From Rhodothermaceae bacterium (GTDB lineage Bacteria; Bacteroidota; Rhodothermia; Rhodothermales; Bin80): a stretch of DNA of 64,000 nucleotides. Position numbers and translations under genes: made by a program. Numbering within the stretch: position 1 is the stretch's first letter; each line of letters begins with the position of its first letter. The stretch is taken from positions 26,036 to 90,035 of the forward strand of contig VXLY01000067.1 in NCBI GenBank assembly GCA_009841335.1. Direction: 5' to 3'. Shown piece after piece: positions 43,883-53,103 of this stretch. The notes beneath the pieces were generated by a model, which worked only from the letters and a program-made list of their open reading frames with translations, did not search any database and was not told the DNA's origin.

Positions 43883-45291
43883 ACAATCAGAGGTTTGACG
43901 ACCGTACCATGCACATCCGTGAGGCGGTAGCGGCGGCCCTGATACTTAAAAGTAAGTAGCTCATGATCAATTCCAAGTAGATGCATCAGGGTTGCTTGCA
44001 AATCATGCACGTGCACCGGGTCACGAACCACATTGTAGCCAAGATCATCCGTTTCACCATAGCTGAAACCGGATCGCACGCCTCCACCGGCCATCCACAG
44101 TGTGAAACATCGGGGATGGTGATCGCGACCGTAATCTTCATCTGTTAGGCGCCCTTGGCAGTAATTGGTGCGCCCGAACTCTCCTCCCCAGATGACCAGG
44201 GTATCGTCCAGCAGGCCCCGTTGTTTGAGGTCTCGCACGAGAGCAGCCGAGGGTTGGTCGGTTTCTCTTGACTGGACTTTAATACCGGATGGCAGTCCCC
44301 CATGATGATCCCATCCCTGATGGAAGAGCTGGATAAAGCGTACTCCCCGTTCGGCCAGACGCCGGGCCAAAAGACAGTTGGCGGCAAAGGTGCCGGGCTC
44401 CCGGGCATCTTCGCCGTAGAGGTCGAAGATATAATCCGGCTCATTGGAAAGGTCCATCACATCGGGCACAGAGGTTTGCATACGATAGGCCATTTCGTAC
44501 TGAGATATCCGTGACTCAATACGCTCCCATCCGGGTGCGCCTTCTTTCAGTTGATGCAATTCCCGAAGGCGATCAAGTTGCATTCGTCGCTGTTTTGAAG
44601 AGACGCCATCAGGGTTGCTCAGATATAGCACGGGATCCACTCCGCTTCTGAACTGCACTCCCTGATGTTGTGATGGCAGGAACCCATTCCCCCAGAGTCG
44701 GGCATAGAGTGGTTGTCCTCCCTTGTCTTTCGTGATTAGCACACAAAATGCCGGCAGGTTTTCGTTTTCGGTTCCGAGCCCATAGCTGAGCCATGATCCG
44801 AAGGACGGCCGGCCCGCAATCTGTGATCCTGTAAGAAAGAATGTAATTGCCGGATCGTGGTTGATCGCCTCGGTGTGCATGGATTTAACGAAGCATAACT
44901 CATCCACAATCTCTGCAGTGTACGGCATCAGTTCGCTCACCCAGGTTTTGCTCTCTCCATATTGGGCAAAAGAAAAGTGTGAGCGGGCCAGGGGCAACCT
45001 GTTCTGAAAGCCAGTCATTCCGGTAAGCCGCTGTCCCTTGCGCACGGATTCAGGCAATTCCTGCCCGTGCATGGCATTAACCTGTGGCTTATGGTCAAAC
45101 AGTTCGAACTGTGAGGGGCCACCGCTCTGGAACAGGTAAATGATTCGTTTGGCGCGCGGGATCAAGTCCGTCCCAGTGGCCAGGGACGGATTTACTAGCG
45201 AGGACAACGCAAGCCCGCCCAGCCCCATGCCAAGGCGCCCCAAAAACTCCCTGCGAGTGCTGAGGGGGCTATAATTACAACAGTCATGCAT
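43879..45291 (-). CDS. DUF1501 protein, Tat-exported (copy 3)
   Basis: 470 residues. Twin-arginine signal STRREFLGRLGMGLGGLALSSLV (Arg13-Arg14). Family core: IIYLFQSGGPSQFELFDHKPQ, VIWGGEFGRTNYCQGRLTDEDYGRDHHPRCFTLWMAGGGVRSGFSYGETDDLGYN and [44 protein letters not shown]. Its start ATG shares one base with the stop of PSD1 copy 3 and it overlaps PSD1 copy 4 by four bases, so the three are translationally linked. Its 5' end is the source of the N-terminal part of the hybrid mini-gene at 48412-48522. Confidence 0.92.
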   Translation of the reverse strand: MHDCCNYSPLSTRREFLGRLGMGLGGLALSSLVNPSLATGTDLIPRAKRIIYLFQSGGPSQFELFDHKPQVNAMHGQELPESVRKGQRLTGMTGFQNRLPLARSHFSFAQYGESKTWVSELMPYTAEIVDELCFVKSMHTEAINHDPAITFFLTGSQIAGRPSFGSWLSYGLGTENENLPAFCVLITKDKGGQPLYARLWGNGFLPSQHQGVQFRSGVDPVLYLSNPDGVSSKQRRMQLDRLRELHQLKEGAPGWERIESRISQYEMAYRMQTSVPDVMDLSNEPDYIFDLYGEDAREPGTFAANCLLARRLAERGVRFIQLFHQGWDHHGGLPSGIKVQSRETDQPSAALVRDLKQRGLLDDTLVIWGGEFGRTNYCQGRLTDEDYGRDHHPRCFTLWMAGGGVRSGFSYGETDDLGYNVVRDPVHVHDLQATLMHLLGIDHELLTFKYQGRRYRLTDVHGTVVKPLIV

Positions 45292-48200
45292 CAGTACTTC
45301 TCAATAACTTCATCAAAGGAGAGCAATGTATTGGCAACCATGGTATGTGCAGCCCATTCAACAGGGTCTAGCCCGGCTTGCAGTTGGGACTCCCCGGTTT
45401 CTAACAGTCGCCTGGCCGCCTTGGGGTCCTTGGAAAATTCCTCAAGCTGTTCAGCGTATAGTGATTGCAATGCTTTCGTTTCGGATGGATTCGGGCTACG
45501 TCCGGTTAGCAATTTAAATCCCAACGCAATTTGATCTTCAAGTGTTTCCATCCCGAGCATGCGGGCGGCTATGTGACGGGATGCTTCCACATACTGTGGG
45601 TCATTGAGCAGAACCAGGGCCTGCATAGGGGTCGCTGTGCGCTGACGCCGCATCACACACTGTGCACGAGTTGGCATATCAAAAGTGATCAGGGAAGGAG
45701 GTGGGGAAGTGCGCTTGAAGAAGGTGTAAAGTGTGCGCCGGTAGAGGTCAGAGCCTGAGCCCTGCTCATACCTGATCCCGATCCCGTGCTTTTCCTGCCA
45801 GAGTCCTCCCGGTTGATACGGTTTAACGGCAGGTCCACCTAGCGTTCGGTCAAGAAGTCCACTGACTGCAAGTGCCTGGTCGCGCACCATTTCTGCACTC
45901 AGGCGAAGTCTGGGGCCTCGTGCGAACAACTTATTGTCGGGGTCAAGGTCAAGGAGTACAGGACTAGCTTCAGATTGCTGGCGATAGGTGGCACTCGTCA
46001 CGATCAGGCGCTGCATAGCCTTAATATCCCATCCCGAGTTAACGAATGTCGTGGCCAGATAATCCAGCAGTTCAGGGAAGGAGGGCAAGGCGCCCTGTCG
46101 TCCAAAATCTTCAGGTGTGGAGACAATGCCGGTTCCAAAGTACTTCTGCCAATACCGGTTCACTGCAACCCGGGCAGTAAGAGGATGCTCTGGATGAAAC
46201 AACCATCTGGCCAAACCGAGGCGGTTTTGAGGTGCATCATCGGGGAAAGGCAGGATGGCATCTGGTGTGTGCGGTTCAACGCGCTCCCCCTTTGCGTCGT
46301 ACTGGCCACGGTTCAATATGTACGCTGGTCGTGGGGGGGACATCTCCTCAGTGACCATGATTGCCGGTATACCTTCAAGGAGGGTGTTCTCCTTTTCGCG
46401 CAGGGCTTGGAGGGCAGCCTGAGCGCGCTGCCAAGGTGTCACTTCATGTGCCAGATACCATTGAAAAAGATCGTCTCGATCTGCGGTCACTTCTGTTCTC
46501 CCTGCCAGGCGCGCAACTTCAAAGCCATACAGCCTCTGATCGTACAGGCGTAATTCATCAACAGCTCCGTTACGCAGGCCGCTGTCGTGGTGTCGGTAGG
46601 CGATTTGCAGGGGGACCTTCAAATCGTCGTATATGATATCCCGGGTAAGACCATCACGCACGGTTTCTACATCGGCGAGTAGCCCATTGAGGTACAGGCG
46701 CACACCGGAGGCGCGGCTGGATCCATCGTAGGTCATGGCTACATGCGTCCAATCCCCAAGCAGGAGAGCATCAATCGTTTGGATGCGCAAGGCATTTTGG
46801 GGCCACATATGGGCCAGTTGCGCCACGAGGCGACCATCCCGGAGTACAAGCTCCCAGCCGTGGCTCCCGACATCCTGTGCAGCCAGCGTGCGATGGACGA
46901 TGGCACCTGTATCCTCTCCCGGATTGATCCAGAGACTTACGGTAAAGGGTTGTGTCCGCCGGAATTCACCCATATCTGCGAAGGAGAAACCGCTCTCACC
47001 GTCAAAGGCCATCGCCTGCCCCTGGTACCCAGGCACTATATCTGGGGTGAAGACGGCTGTCCCCTGTTTGCCATCCTGGCATGGTAATGTTGGTCCGTTC
47101 AGGCGTTCAAACTCGCAGGAAAGAGTGGGCCTGGGGTCGGTATCCGGCGGTAATGACGGGTACCGGGAAGTAAAGCCCAGCCTCGACATTTCCGCTATAT
47201 TGCCAACTGCACGCTCAGCTGATTCAATCTCACGCGCGAGACGATCCAGTTCCTCCTGATCATCCGGCGTAGGCAAATCCAGTGCTGGCACGGGCACTGC
47301 ATACGGTGAAGTCTGCCCGGATTCGTCCACATTGTTAAAAAAACTGAAGAGCCCATAGTAGTTGGCTTGCGTAATCGGATCGTACTTGTGATTGTGGCAG
47401 CGTGCACATTCAAGGGTCAGGCCCATGAATGCCGCCCCCATCGTATTGACGCGATCCGCCACGTATTCCGTGCGCAACTCTTCTTCAATAATGCCCCCTT
47501 CGTTAGTCTGGCGGTGGTTACGGTTGAAGGTGGTCGCCAACCGTTGGTTCAGTGTTGCATTTGGCAGTAGGTCTCCCGCAAGCTGCCAGGTAGCGAACGT
47601 ATCAAAGGGCAGGTTCTCATTGTAGGCTTCCACGACCCAGTCTCTCCACGGCCACACGTACCGATCCCCATCATTTTGATATCCATGTGTGTCCGCGAAT
47701 CTAGCGATATCCAGCCACATAGAAGCCATGTGCTCTCCATAAGCCGGAGAGTCAAGCAGCCGATCAACAACCTTTTCATAGGCATGAGCAGAGGTATCTG
47801 CAAGAAAAGCGTCCAGTTCCTCCAACGTTGGGGGAAGACCAGTTAGGTCAAGTGTAACGCGTCGAAGGAGCGTGCCTGGGTCTGCCTCTGGAGCCGGGGT
47901 CAGTTCTTCCGACTCAAGACGCGCCAGCGTGAAGTGGTCAATTCCGTTGTTCGGCCAATCCGATTGTTGGACGGTCGGCAAGGGTACATCAGCAGCCGGC
48001 AGGAAGCTCCAGTGCGGTTTCCATTCGGCTCCCTGTTCAATCCAGCGACTGAGGAGTGCAATTTCGTGGTCAGATAGTGAAAGTTTCGATTCCAGCGGGG
48101 GCATGCGCACGTCTGGATCATCGGAGTGAATACGCGAATATAGACGGCTCTTTCTGAGGCTTCCAGGAACGACGGCGTATCCCCCGGAAGCAAGACGCTC

Positions 48201-48471
48201 CTGCTTTGCCCCAGCCTCCTCGTCCAGACGCAGGCCGGCCTGCCGTGCGTTGGCATCAGGACCATGGCAGGCGTAACAGCGGTCCGAAAGGATCGGCCGG
48301 ACGTGAAAATTGTAGTCAACGACTTCCGGCAACGTTGCATCCCGTGGATGCAGTTCGCTCCCGCACCCGGCTGTAATCAGCAGGGTTATGCAAACCGCAA
48401 AAGGGATGATTTCAGGCCAGGAGATCCTTAACGACATGGCCATGCACATCTGTTAGTCTATACCGGCGTCC
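45241..48471. repeat. 3,231-base tandem duplication, left unit
   Basis: Contains PSD1 copy 3 plus the 3' end of the hybrid DUF1501 and the first bases of DUF1501 copy 3. Every landmark recurs exactly 3,231 bases to the right (stop 45291 and 48522, start 48449 and 51680). Left edge lies in DUF1501 copy 3 just after the codons for TRREFLG; GGCGCCCC there matches GGCGTCCC at the other breakpoint, a short microhomology. Confidence 0.9.
45291..48449 (-). CDS. PSD1/DUF1549-DUF1553 haem protein with LamG domain (copy 3)
   Basis: 1,052 residues. Lipoprotein signal ends LITAGC (Cys29). Cytochrome domain with CYACH at 58-62 and a RMPPLES methionine segment; DUF1549 ([25 protein letters not shown]) with second haem motif CARCH at 348-352 in [13 protein letters not shown]; a LamG/concanavalin-like domain at about 440-650 ([72 protein letters not shown]); then DUF1553. 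LamG suggests glycan binding, so the haem units may be brought to a carbohydrate. It is nearly identical to copy 2 immediately upstream, with equal length but two compensating two-residue indels. Confidence 0.93.
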   Translation of the reverse strand: MCMAMSLRISWPEIIPFAVCITLLITAGCGSELHPRDATLPEVVDYNFHVRPILSDRCYACHGPDANARQAGLRLDEEAGAKQERLASGGYAVVPGSLRKSRLYSRIHSDDPDVRMPPLESKLSLSDHEIALLSRWIEQGAEWKPHWSFLPAADVPLPTVQQSDWPNNGIDHFTLARLESEELTPAPEADPGTLLRRVTLDLTGLPPTLEELDAFLADTSAHAYEKVVDRLLDSPAYGEHMASMWLDIARFADTHGYQNDGDRYVWPWRDWVVEAYNENLPFDTFATWQLAGDLLPNATLNQRLATTFNRNHRQTNEGGIIEEELRTEYVADRVNTMGAAFMGLTLECARCHNHKYDPITQANYYGLFSFFNNVDESGQTSPYAVPVPALDLPTPDDQEELDRLAREIESAERAVGNIAEMSRLGFTSRYPSLPPDTDPRPTLSCEFERLNGPTLPCQDGKQGTAVFTPDIVPGYQGQAMAFDGESGFSFADMGEFRRTQPFTVSLWINPGEDTGAIVHRTLAAQDVGSHGWELVLRDGRLVAQLAHMWPQNALRIQTIDALLLGDWTHVAMTYDGSSRASGVRLYLNGLLADVETVRDGLTRDIIYDDLKVPLQIAYRHHDSGLRNGAVDELRLYDQRLYGFEVARLAGRTEVTADRDDLFQWYLAHEVTPWQRAQAALQALREKENTLLEGIPAIMVTEEMSPPRPAYILNRGQYDAKGERVEPHTPDAILPFPDDAPQNRLGLARWLFHPEHPLTARVAVNRYWQKYFGTGIVSTPEDFGRQGALPSFPELLDYLATTFVNSGWDIKAMQRLIVTSATYRQQSEASPVLLDLDPDNKLFARGPRLRLSAEMVRDQALAVSGLLDRTLGGPAVKPYQPGGLWQEKHGIGIRYEQGSGSDLYRRTLYTFFKRTSPPPSLITFDMPTRAQCVMRRQRTATPMQALVLLNDPQYVEASRHIAARMLGMETLEDQIALGFKLLTGRSPNPSETKALQSLYAEQLEEFSKDPKAARRLLETGESQLQAGLDPVEWAAHTMVANTLLSFDEVIEKY

Positions 48472-48522
48472 CAGAAACTCCCTGCGAGTGCTGAGAGGGC
48501 TACAATTACCACACGCATGCAT
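48412..48522 (-). pseudogene. 36-codon in-frame hybrid of two DUF1501 genes at duplication junction
   Basis: From ATG at 48522 the frame reads [19 protein letters not shown] and then directly [17 protein letters not shown] and stop. The first 19 residues match the start of DUF1501 copy 3 ([19 protein letters not shown]); the rest matches the end of copy 1 ([20 protein letters not shown]), not of copy 3 (GTVVKPLIV). The whole catalytic body is absent. It begins on the last base of PSD1 copy 2 and overlaps PSD1 copy 3 by 38 bases, the same overlap as intact copy 1 has with PSD1 copy 2, so it may still serve to couple translation. A working protein is unlikely. Confidence 0.85.
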
Positions 48523-51500
48523 CAGTACTTCTCAATAACTTCATCAAAGGATAGCAATGCATTGGCGACCATGGTATGTGCAGCCCATTCAACAGGGTCT
48601 AGTCCCGCTTGCAGTTGAGACTCTCCGGTTTCCAACAGCTGCTTGGCCGCTTCGGGATCCTTTGAAAATTCCTCAAGCTGTTCAGTATATAGAGTCTGCA
48701 ATGCTTTCGTTTCGGATGGATCTGGACTTCGTCCGGTTAACAGTCTAAATCCAAACGCAATTTGATCTTCAAGTGTTTCCTTTCCGAGCATGCGGGCGGC
48801 AATATGACGGGATGCTTCCACGTACTGCGGGTCATTGAGCAGAACCAGGGCCTGCATGGGGGTCGCCGTACGCTGCCGCCGCATCACACACTGTGCGCGT
48901 GTTGGCATGTCAAACGTGATCAGAGAAGGAGGTGGGGAAGTGCGCTTGAAGAAGGTGTATAGTGTGCGCCGGTAGAGGTCAGGGCCTGAGCCTTGCTCAT
49001 ACCTGATCCCGGCCTTTTCCTGCCAGAGTCCTCCTGGCTGATACGGTTTAACTGCAGGTCCACCGAGCGTTCGATCAAGAAGTCCACTGACGGCAAGTGC
49101 CTGATCGCGCACCATCTCTGCACTCAGGCGAAGTCTGGGGCCTCGTGCCAACAACTTATTATCGGGGTCAAGCTCCAGGAGCTTGGGAGTAGCTTCAGAC
49201 TGTTGGCGGTAGGTAGCGCTGGTCACGATCAGGCGCTGCATAGCCTTGATGTCCCATCCCGAGTTAACGAATGTTGTGGCCAAGTAATCCAGCAGTTCAG
49301 GGAAGGATGGCAGTGCGCCCTGTCGTCCAAAATCTTCAGGTGTGGAGACAATGCCGGTTCCGAAGTACTTTTGCCAATATCGGTTCACTGCAACCCGGGC
49401 GGTAAGTGGATGCTCTGGATGAAACAGCCATCTGGCCAAGCCGAGGCGGTTTCGAGGTGCATCATCGGGGAAAGGCAGGATAGCTTCTGGTGTATGTGGT
49501 TCAACGGGCTCCCCTTTTGCATCGTACTGGCCACGGTTCAATATGTACGCGGTCCGTGGGGAGGACATCTCCTCAGTGACCATGATTGCCGGGATACCTT
49601 CAAAGAGGGTGTTCTCTTTTTCGCGCAGGGTTTGGAGAACGGCCTGTGCGCGCTGCCAAGGAGTCACTTCATGTGCTAGGTACCATTGAAAAAGATCGTC
49701 TCGATCCGGGGTCACTTCTGTTCTCCCTGCCAAGCGCGCAACCTCAAAGCCATACAGCTTCCGATCGTACAGGCGCAGTTCATCAACAGCACCGCTACGC
49801 AGGCCGCTATCTCGAAATCGGTACGCGATTTGCAGGGGGACCTTCATATTTTCGTACGTGATATGTCGGGTAAGGCCATCACGCACGGTTTCTACATCAG
49901 CGAGGAGCCCATTGACGTACAGGCGCACACCTGAGGCGCGACTGGATCCATCGTAAGTCATGGCTACATGCGTCCAATCTCCGAGCGGGAGGGTATCAAT
50001 CGTCTGGACGCGCAGGGCATTTTGGGGCCACATATGGGCCAGTTGAGCGACAAGGCGACCGTCCAAAAGTACAAGCTCCCAGCCGCGGCTGCCGGCATCC
50101 AGTGCAGCCTGCGTGCGATGTATGATGGCACCTGTTTCTTCTCCCGGATTGATCCAGAGACTTACGGTGAAGGGGTGAGTTCGCCGGAATTCACCCATAC
50201 CTGCGAAGGAGAAGCCGCTCTCACCGTCAAAAGCCATCGCGTGCCCCTGGTAGCCTGGCACTACATCTGGAGTGAAGACGGCTGTCCCCTGTTTGCCATC
50301 ATGGCATGGTAACGTTGGTCCGTTCAGGCGTTCAAACTCGCAGGTGAGAATGGGGCTGGGGTCGGTATCTGGCGGCAACGGCTGATCCCAGGAGGTAAAG
50401 CCGAGCCTTGACATTTCCGCTATATTGTCAACTGCACGCTCCGCTGATTCAATTTCACGTGCAAGACGATCCAGTTCCTCCTGATCATCCGGCGTAGGCA
50501 GGTCTAGTGCGGGCACGGGCACTGCATTCGTAAAATGTGAAGTCTGCCCGGACTCGTCCACATTGTTAAAAAAACTGAAGAGCCCATAGTAGTTGGCTTG
50601 AGTAATCGGATCGTACTTGTGATCGTGGCAGCGCGCACATTCAAGGGTCAGGCCCATGAATGCTGCCCCAATCGTGTTAACGCGATCCGCCACATATTCC
50701 GTGCGGAACTCTTCTTCAATACTGCCCCCTTCATTAGTCTGGCGATGGTTGCGGTTGAAGGTGGTCGCCAGCCGTTGATTCAGCGTTGCATTTGGCAGCA
50801 GGTCTCCCGCAAGCTGCAAGGTTGCGAACGTATCAAAGGGCAGGTTCTCATTGTAGGCTTCCACGACCCAGTCTCTCCATGGCCACACGTTCCGATCCCT
50901 ATCATTCTGATATCCATGTGTGTCCGCGAATCTAGCGATATCCAGCCACATAGAGGCCATATGCTCTCCATAAGCCGGAGAGTCAAGCAGCCGATCAACA
51001 ACCTTTTCAAAGGCTTTAGCAGAGGTATCTGCGCGAAAAGCGTCCAGTTCCTCCAACGTTGGGGGAAGACCGGTTAGGTCAAGTGTGAGGCGTCGAAGGA
51101 GCGTGCCTGAGTCCGCCTCAGGGGCCGGGGTCAATCCTTCCGATTCAAGACGTGCCAGCGTAAAGTGGTCAATTCCGTTGTTCGGCCAATCTGATTGATG
51201 GACAGCCGGCAAGGGTAAATCAGCAGCCGGCAGGAAGCTCCAGTGTGGTTTCCATTCAGCTCCCTGCTCAATCCAGCGACTGAGTAGTGCAATTTCGTGG
51301 TCAGATAGTGAGAGTTTCGATTCCGGTGGGGGCATGCGCACCTCTGGATCATCGGAGTGAATACGGAAATGCAGACGGCTCTTTCTAAGGCTTCCCGGCA
51401 CGACAGCATATCCACCGGAAGCGAGACGCTCCTGCTTTGCCCCAGCCTCCTCATCCAAACGTAGGCCGGCCTGCCGTGCGTTGGCATCAGGACCATGACA

Positions 51501-51702
51501 GGCGTAACAGCGGTCCGAAAGGATCGGCCGGACGTGAAAATTGTAGTCAACGACTTCCGGCAACTTTGCATCCCGTGGATGCAGTTCATTCCCGCACCCG
51601 GCTGTCATAAGCAGGGTTATGCAAGCTGCAAATGGGATGAATTTAGGCCAGGAGATCCTTAACCACATGGCCATGCACATCTGTTAGTCTATACCGGCGT
51701 CC
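48472..51702. repeat. 3,231-base tandem duplication, right unit
   Basis: Contains PSD1 copy 2, the 5' part of the hybrid mini-gene and the 3' end of DUF1501 copy 1. Similarity to the left unit is very high but not complete, with scattered substitutions and small compensating indels, so the copies have diverged since duplication. Right edge lies within the GRRYRLTD codons of DUF1501 copy 1 near 51702; beyond it the two flanks are unrelated. Confidence 0.9.
48522..51680 (-). CDS. PSD1/DUF1549-DUF1553 haem protein with LamG domain (copy 2)
   Basis: 1,052 residues, a near-identical sister of copy 3. Lipoprotein signal ends LMTAGC; haem motifs CYACH at 58-62 and CARCH in [13 protein letters not shown]; LamG domain ([40 protein letters not shown]); DUF1553 with [47 protein letters not shown]. 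Differences from copy 3 include SHFTNAVPV against SPYAVPV and WQEKAGIRY against [11 protein letters not shown]. Its start overlaps the end of DUF1501 copy 1 by 38 bases. All motifs are intact, so both copies are probably functional. Confidence 0.93.
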   Translation of the reverse strand: MCMAMWLRISWPKFIPFAACITLLMTAGCGNELHPRDAKLPEVVDYNFHVRPILSDRCYACHGPDANARQAGLRLDEEAGAKQERLASGGYAVVPGSLRKSRLHFRIHSDDPEVRMPPPESKLSLSDHEIALLSRWIEQGAEWKPHWSFLPAADLPLPAVHQSDWPNNGIDHFTLARLESEGLTPAPEADSGTLLRRLTLDLTGLPPTLEELDAFRADTSAKAFEKVVDRLLDSPAYGEHMASMWLDIARFADTHGYQNDRDRNVWPWRDWVVEAYNENLPFDTFATLQLAGDLLPNATLNQRLATTFNRNHRQTNEGGSIEEEFRTEYVADRVNTIGAAFMGLTLECARCHDHKYDPITQANYYGLFSFFNNVDESGQTSHFTNAVPVPALDLPTPDDQEELDRLAREIESAERAVDNIAEMSRLGFTSWDQPLPPDTDPSPILTCEFERLNGPTLPCHDGKQGTAVFTPDVVPGYQGHAMAFDGESGFSFAGMGEFRRTHPFTVSLWINPGEETGAIIHRTQAALDAGSRGWELVLLDGRLVAQLAHMWPQNALRVQTIDTLPLGDWTHVAMTYDGSSRASGVRLYVNGLLADVETVRDGLTRHITYENMKVPLQIAYRFRDSGLRSGAVDELRLYDRKLYGFEVARLAGRTEVTPDRDDLFQWYLAHEVTPWQRAQAVLQTLREKENTLFEGIPAIMVTEEMSSPRTAYILNRGQYDAKGEPVEPHTPEAILPFPDDAPRNRLGLARWLFHPEHPLTARVAVNRYWQKYFGTGIVSTPEDFGRQGALPSFPELLDYLATTFVNSGWDIKAMQRLIVTSATYRQQSEATPKLLELDPDNKLLARGPRLRLSAEMVRDQALAVSGLLDRTLGGPAVKPYQPGGLWQEKAGIRYEQGSGPDLYRRTLYTFFKRTSPPPSLITFDMPTRAQCVMRRQRTATPMQALVLLNDPQYVEASRHIAARMLGKETLEDQIAFGFRLLTGRSPDPSETKALQTLYTEQLEEFSKDPEAAKQLLETGESQLQAGLDPVEWAAHTMVANALLSFDEVIEKY

Positions 51703-53103
51703 CTGGTGACGAAATGTGAGCCGCTCATGTTCAATGCCCAGCAAGTGGAGAATGGTCGCCTGGAAGTCGTGCACATGAACGGGGTTCTGTGTGATGTTGT
51801 ATCCCAGGTCATCGGTGGCTCCGTAAGTGAGGCCAGGCTTGATCCCGCCCCCGGCCATCCAGATGGTGAAGCATCGCGGATGGTGGTCTCGTCCATAGTT
51901 TGTTTCTGTGAGCGTGCCCTGTGAATAATTCGTACGGCCGAATTCGCCGCCCCAGATTACCAGTGTATCGTCCAGCAGTCCCCGTTGCTTCAGGTCTGTG
52001 ACCAGCGCTGCAGATGGTTGATCGGTATCCTTGCATTGCAGCGCAATGTCGTTTGGCAGGTTGCTGTGCTGGTCCCAACCCATATGGTAAAGTTGAATAA
52101 AGCGGACATCCCGCTCAGCGAGACGGCGGGCCAGAAGGCAATTGGCTGCATAAGTTCCAGGTGTGCGCGCAGCTTCTCCATAGAGCTCGAACGTTGCTTC
52201 GGGCTCGTCTGACAGGTCGGTTACATCGGGCACAGAGGTTTGCATCCGGTAAGCCATTTCGTATTGGGCAATGCGCGACTGGATTTCTGGATCTCCAGTG
52301 ACGTCATAATGCATTTCGTTCAGGCGGGCCAGATGTTTGAGCATACTGCGCCGGTCACCGGTATTCAGCCCGGGCGGGTTATTCAGGTACAAAACTGGAT
52401 CTCCTCCTGCCCGGAATTGCACTCCCTGATGCAGTGCTGCCAGAAACCCGTTGCCCCAAAGACGGGAATAGATGGGTTGCGGGCGCTGGAGCCCGCGGGA
52501 CAGGAGTACACAGAAAGTAGGCAGGTCCTCATTGGAGCTGCCCAGCCCGTAGCTCAGCCAAGCGCCCATACTGGGGCGTCCAGGTTGTTGCGAGCCGGTT
52601 TGGAAGAAGGTAATAGCCGGGTCATGATTGATTGCCTCGGTGTACATGGACCGCACAATACAGAGCTCATCGGCAATTTTGGAAGTGTAGGGTAACAGAT
52701 CACTGATCCATGCGCCGCTGTTACCGTGTTGTGCAAACGAATTTAAGGAAGGCGCAAGAGGCAGTGAATTTTGGTAGGCGGTCATGCCGGTCAGGCGCTG
52801 TCCCATCCGGATAGATTCCGGTAGGTCCTGCCCTCTTCTTTGCTGAAGTGTGGGCTTATAGTCAAAGAGTTCAAGCTGGGATGGCCCACCGCTTTGGAAG
52901 AGATAAATTATTCGGCGCGCCTTGGGGGCAATGTGAGGGGAATTTAGTATTCCCCGAAAAGCTGAGCCTGCGGCCAATTGATCGGATGTTTGGGCACATC
53001 CCATCAGGGATGCGAGGGCTGCACCGCCTATTCCAAGACTCAGTTTCGAAAAGAAGTGTCGCCGGTTCATGCAACACCCGGCATCATAGAAGGGATCACT
53101 CAT
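51643..53103 (-). CDS. DUF1501 protein, twin-arginine signal plus lipobox (copy 1)
   Basis: 486 residues. MNRRHFFSKLSLGIGGAALASLMGCAQ combines a twin-arginine motif (Arg14-Arg15) with a lipobox ending at Cys36, so a Tat-exported lipoprotein is likely; copies 3 and 4 lack that Cys. Core motifs: [121 protein letters not shown]. The ATG at 53103 overlaps the PSD1 copy 1 stop (ATGA), favouring it over Met12. Its end overlaps PSD1 copy 2 by 38 bases. Confidence 0.92.
   Translation of the reverse strand: MSDPFYDAGCCMNRRHFFSKLSLGIGGAALASLMGCAQTSDQLAAGSAFRGILNSPHIAPKARRIIYLFQSGGPSQLELFDYKPTLQQRRGQDLPESIRMGQRLTGMTAYQNSLPLAPSLNSFAQHGNSGAWISDLLPYTSKIADELCIVRSMYTEAINHDPAITFFQTGSQQPGRPSMGAWLSYGLGSSNEDLPTFCVLLSRGLQRPQPIYSRLWGNGFLAALHQGVQFRAGGDPVLYLNNPPGLNTGDRRSMLKHLARLNEMHYDVTGDPEIQSRIAQYEMAYRMQTSVPDVTDLSDEPEATFELYGEAARTPGTYAANCLLARRLAERDVRFIQLYHMGWDQHSNLPNDIALQCKDTDQPSAALVTDLKQRGLLDDTLVIWGGEFGRTNYSQGTLTETNYGRDHHPRCFTIWMAGGGIKPGLTYGATDDLGYNITQNPVHVHDFQATILHLLGIEHERLTFRHQGRRYRLTDVHGHVVKDLLA

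Noticed and set aside
48993..49679. 228-codon plus-strand frame inside PSD1 copy 2
   Set aside because: Antisense to a gene with full domain support; no motif, signal or start context of its own. The matching frame in the other copy is shorter, as expected for chance.
45241..51702. Tandem PSD1 copies as an assembly artefact
   Set aside because: The two units differ by many substitutions and by compensating small indels while both frames stay open, which collapsed or doubled reads would not produce.
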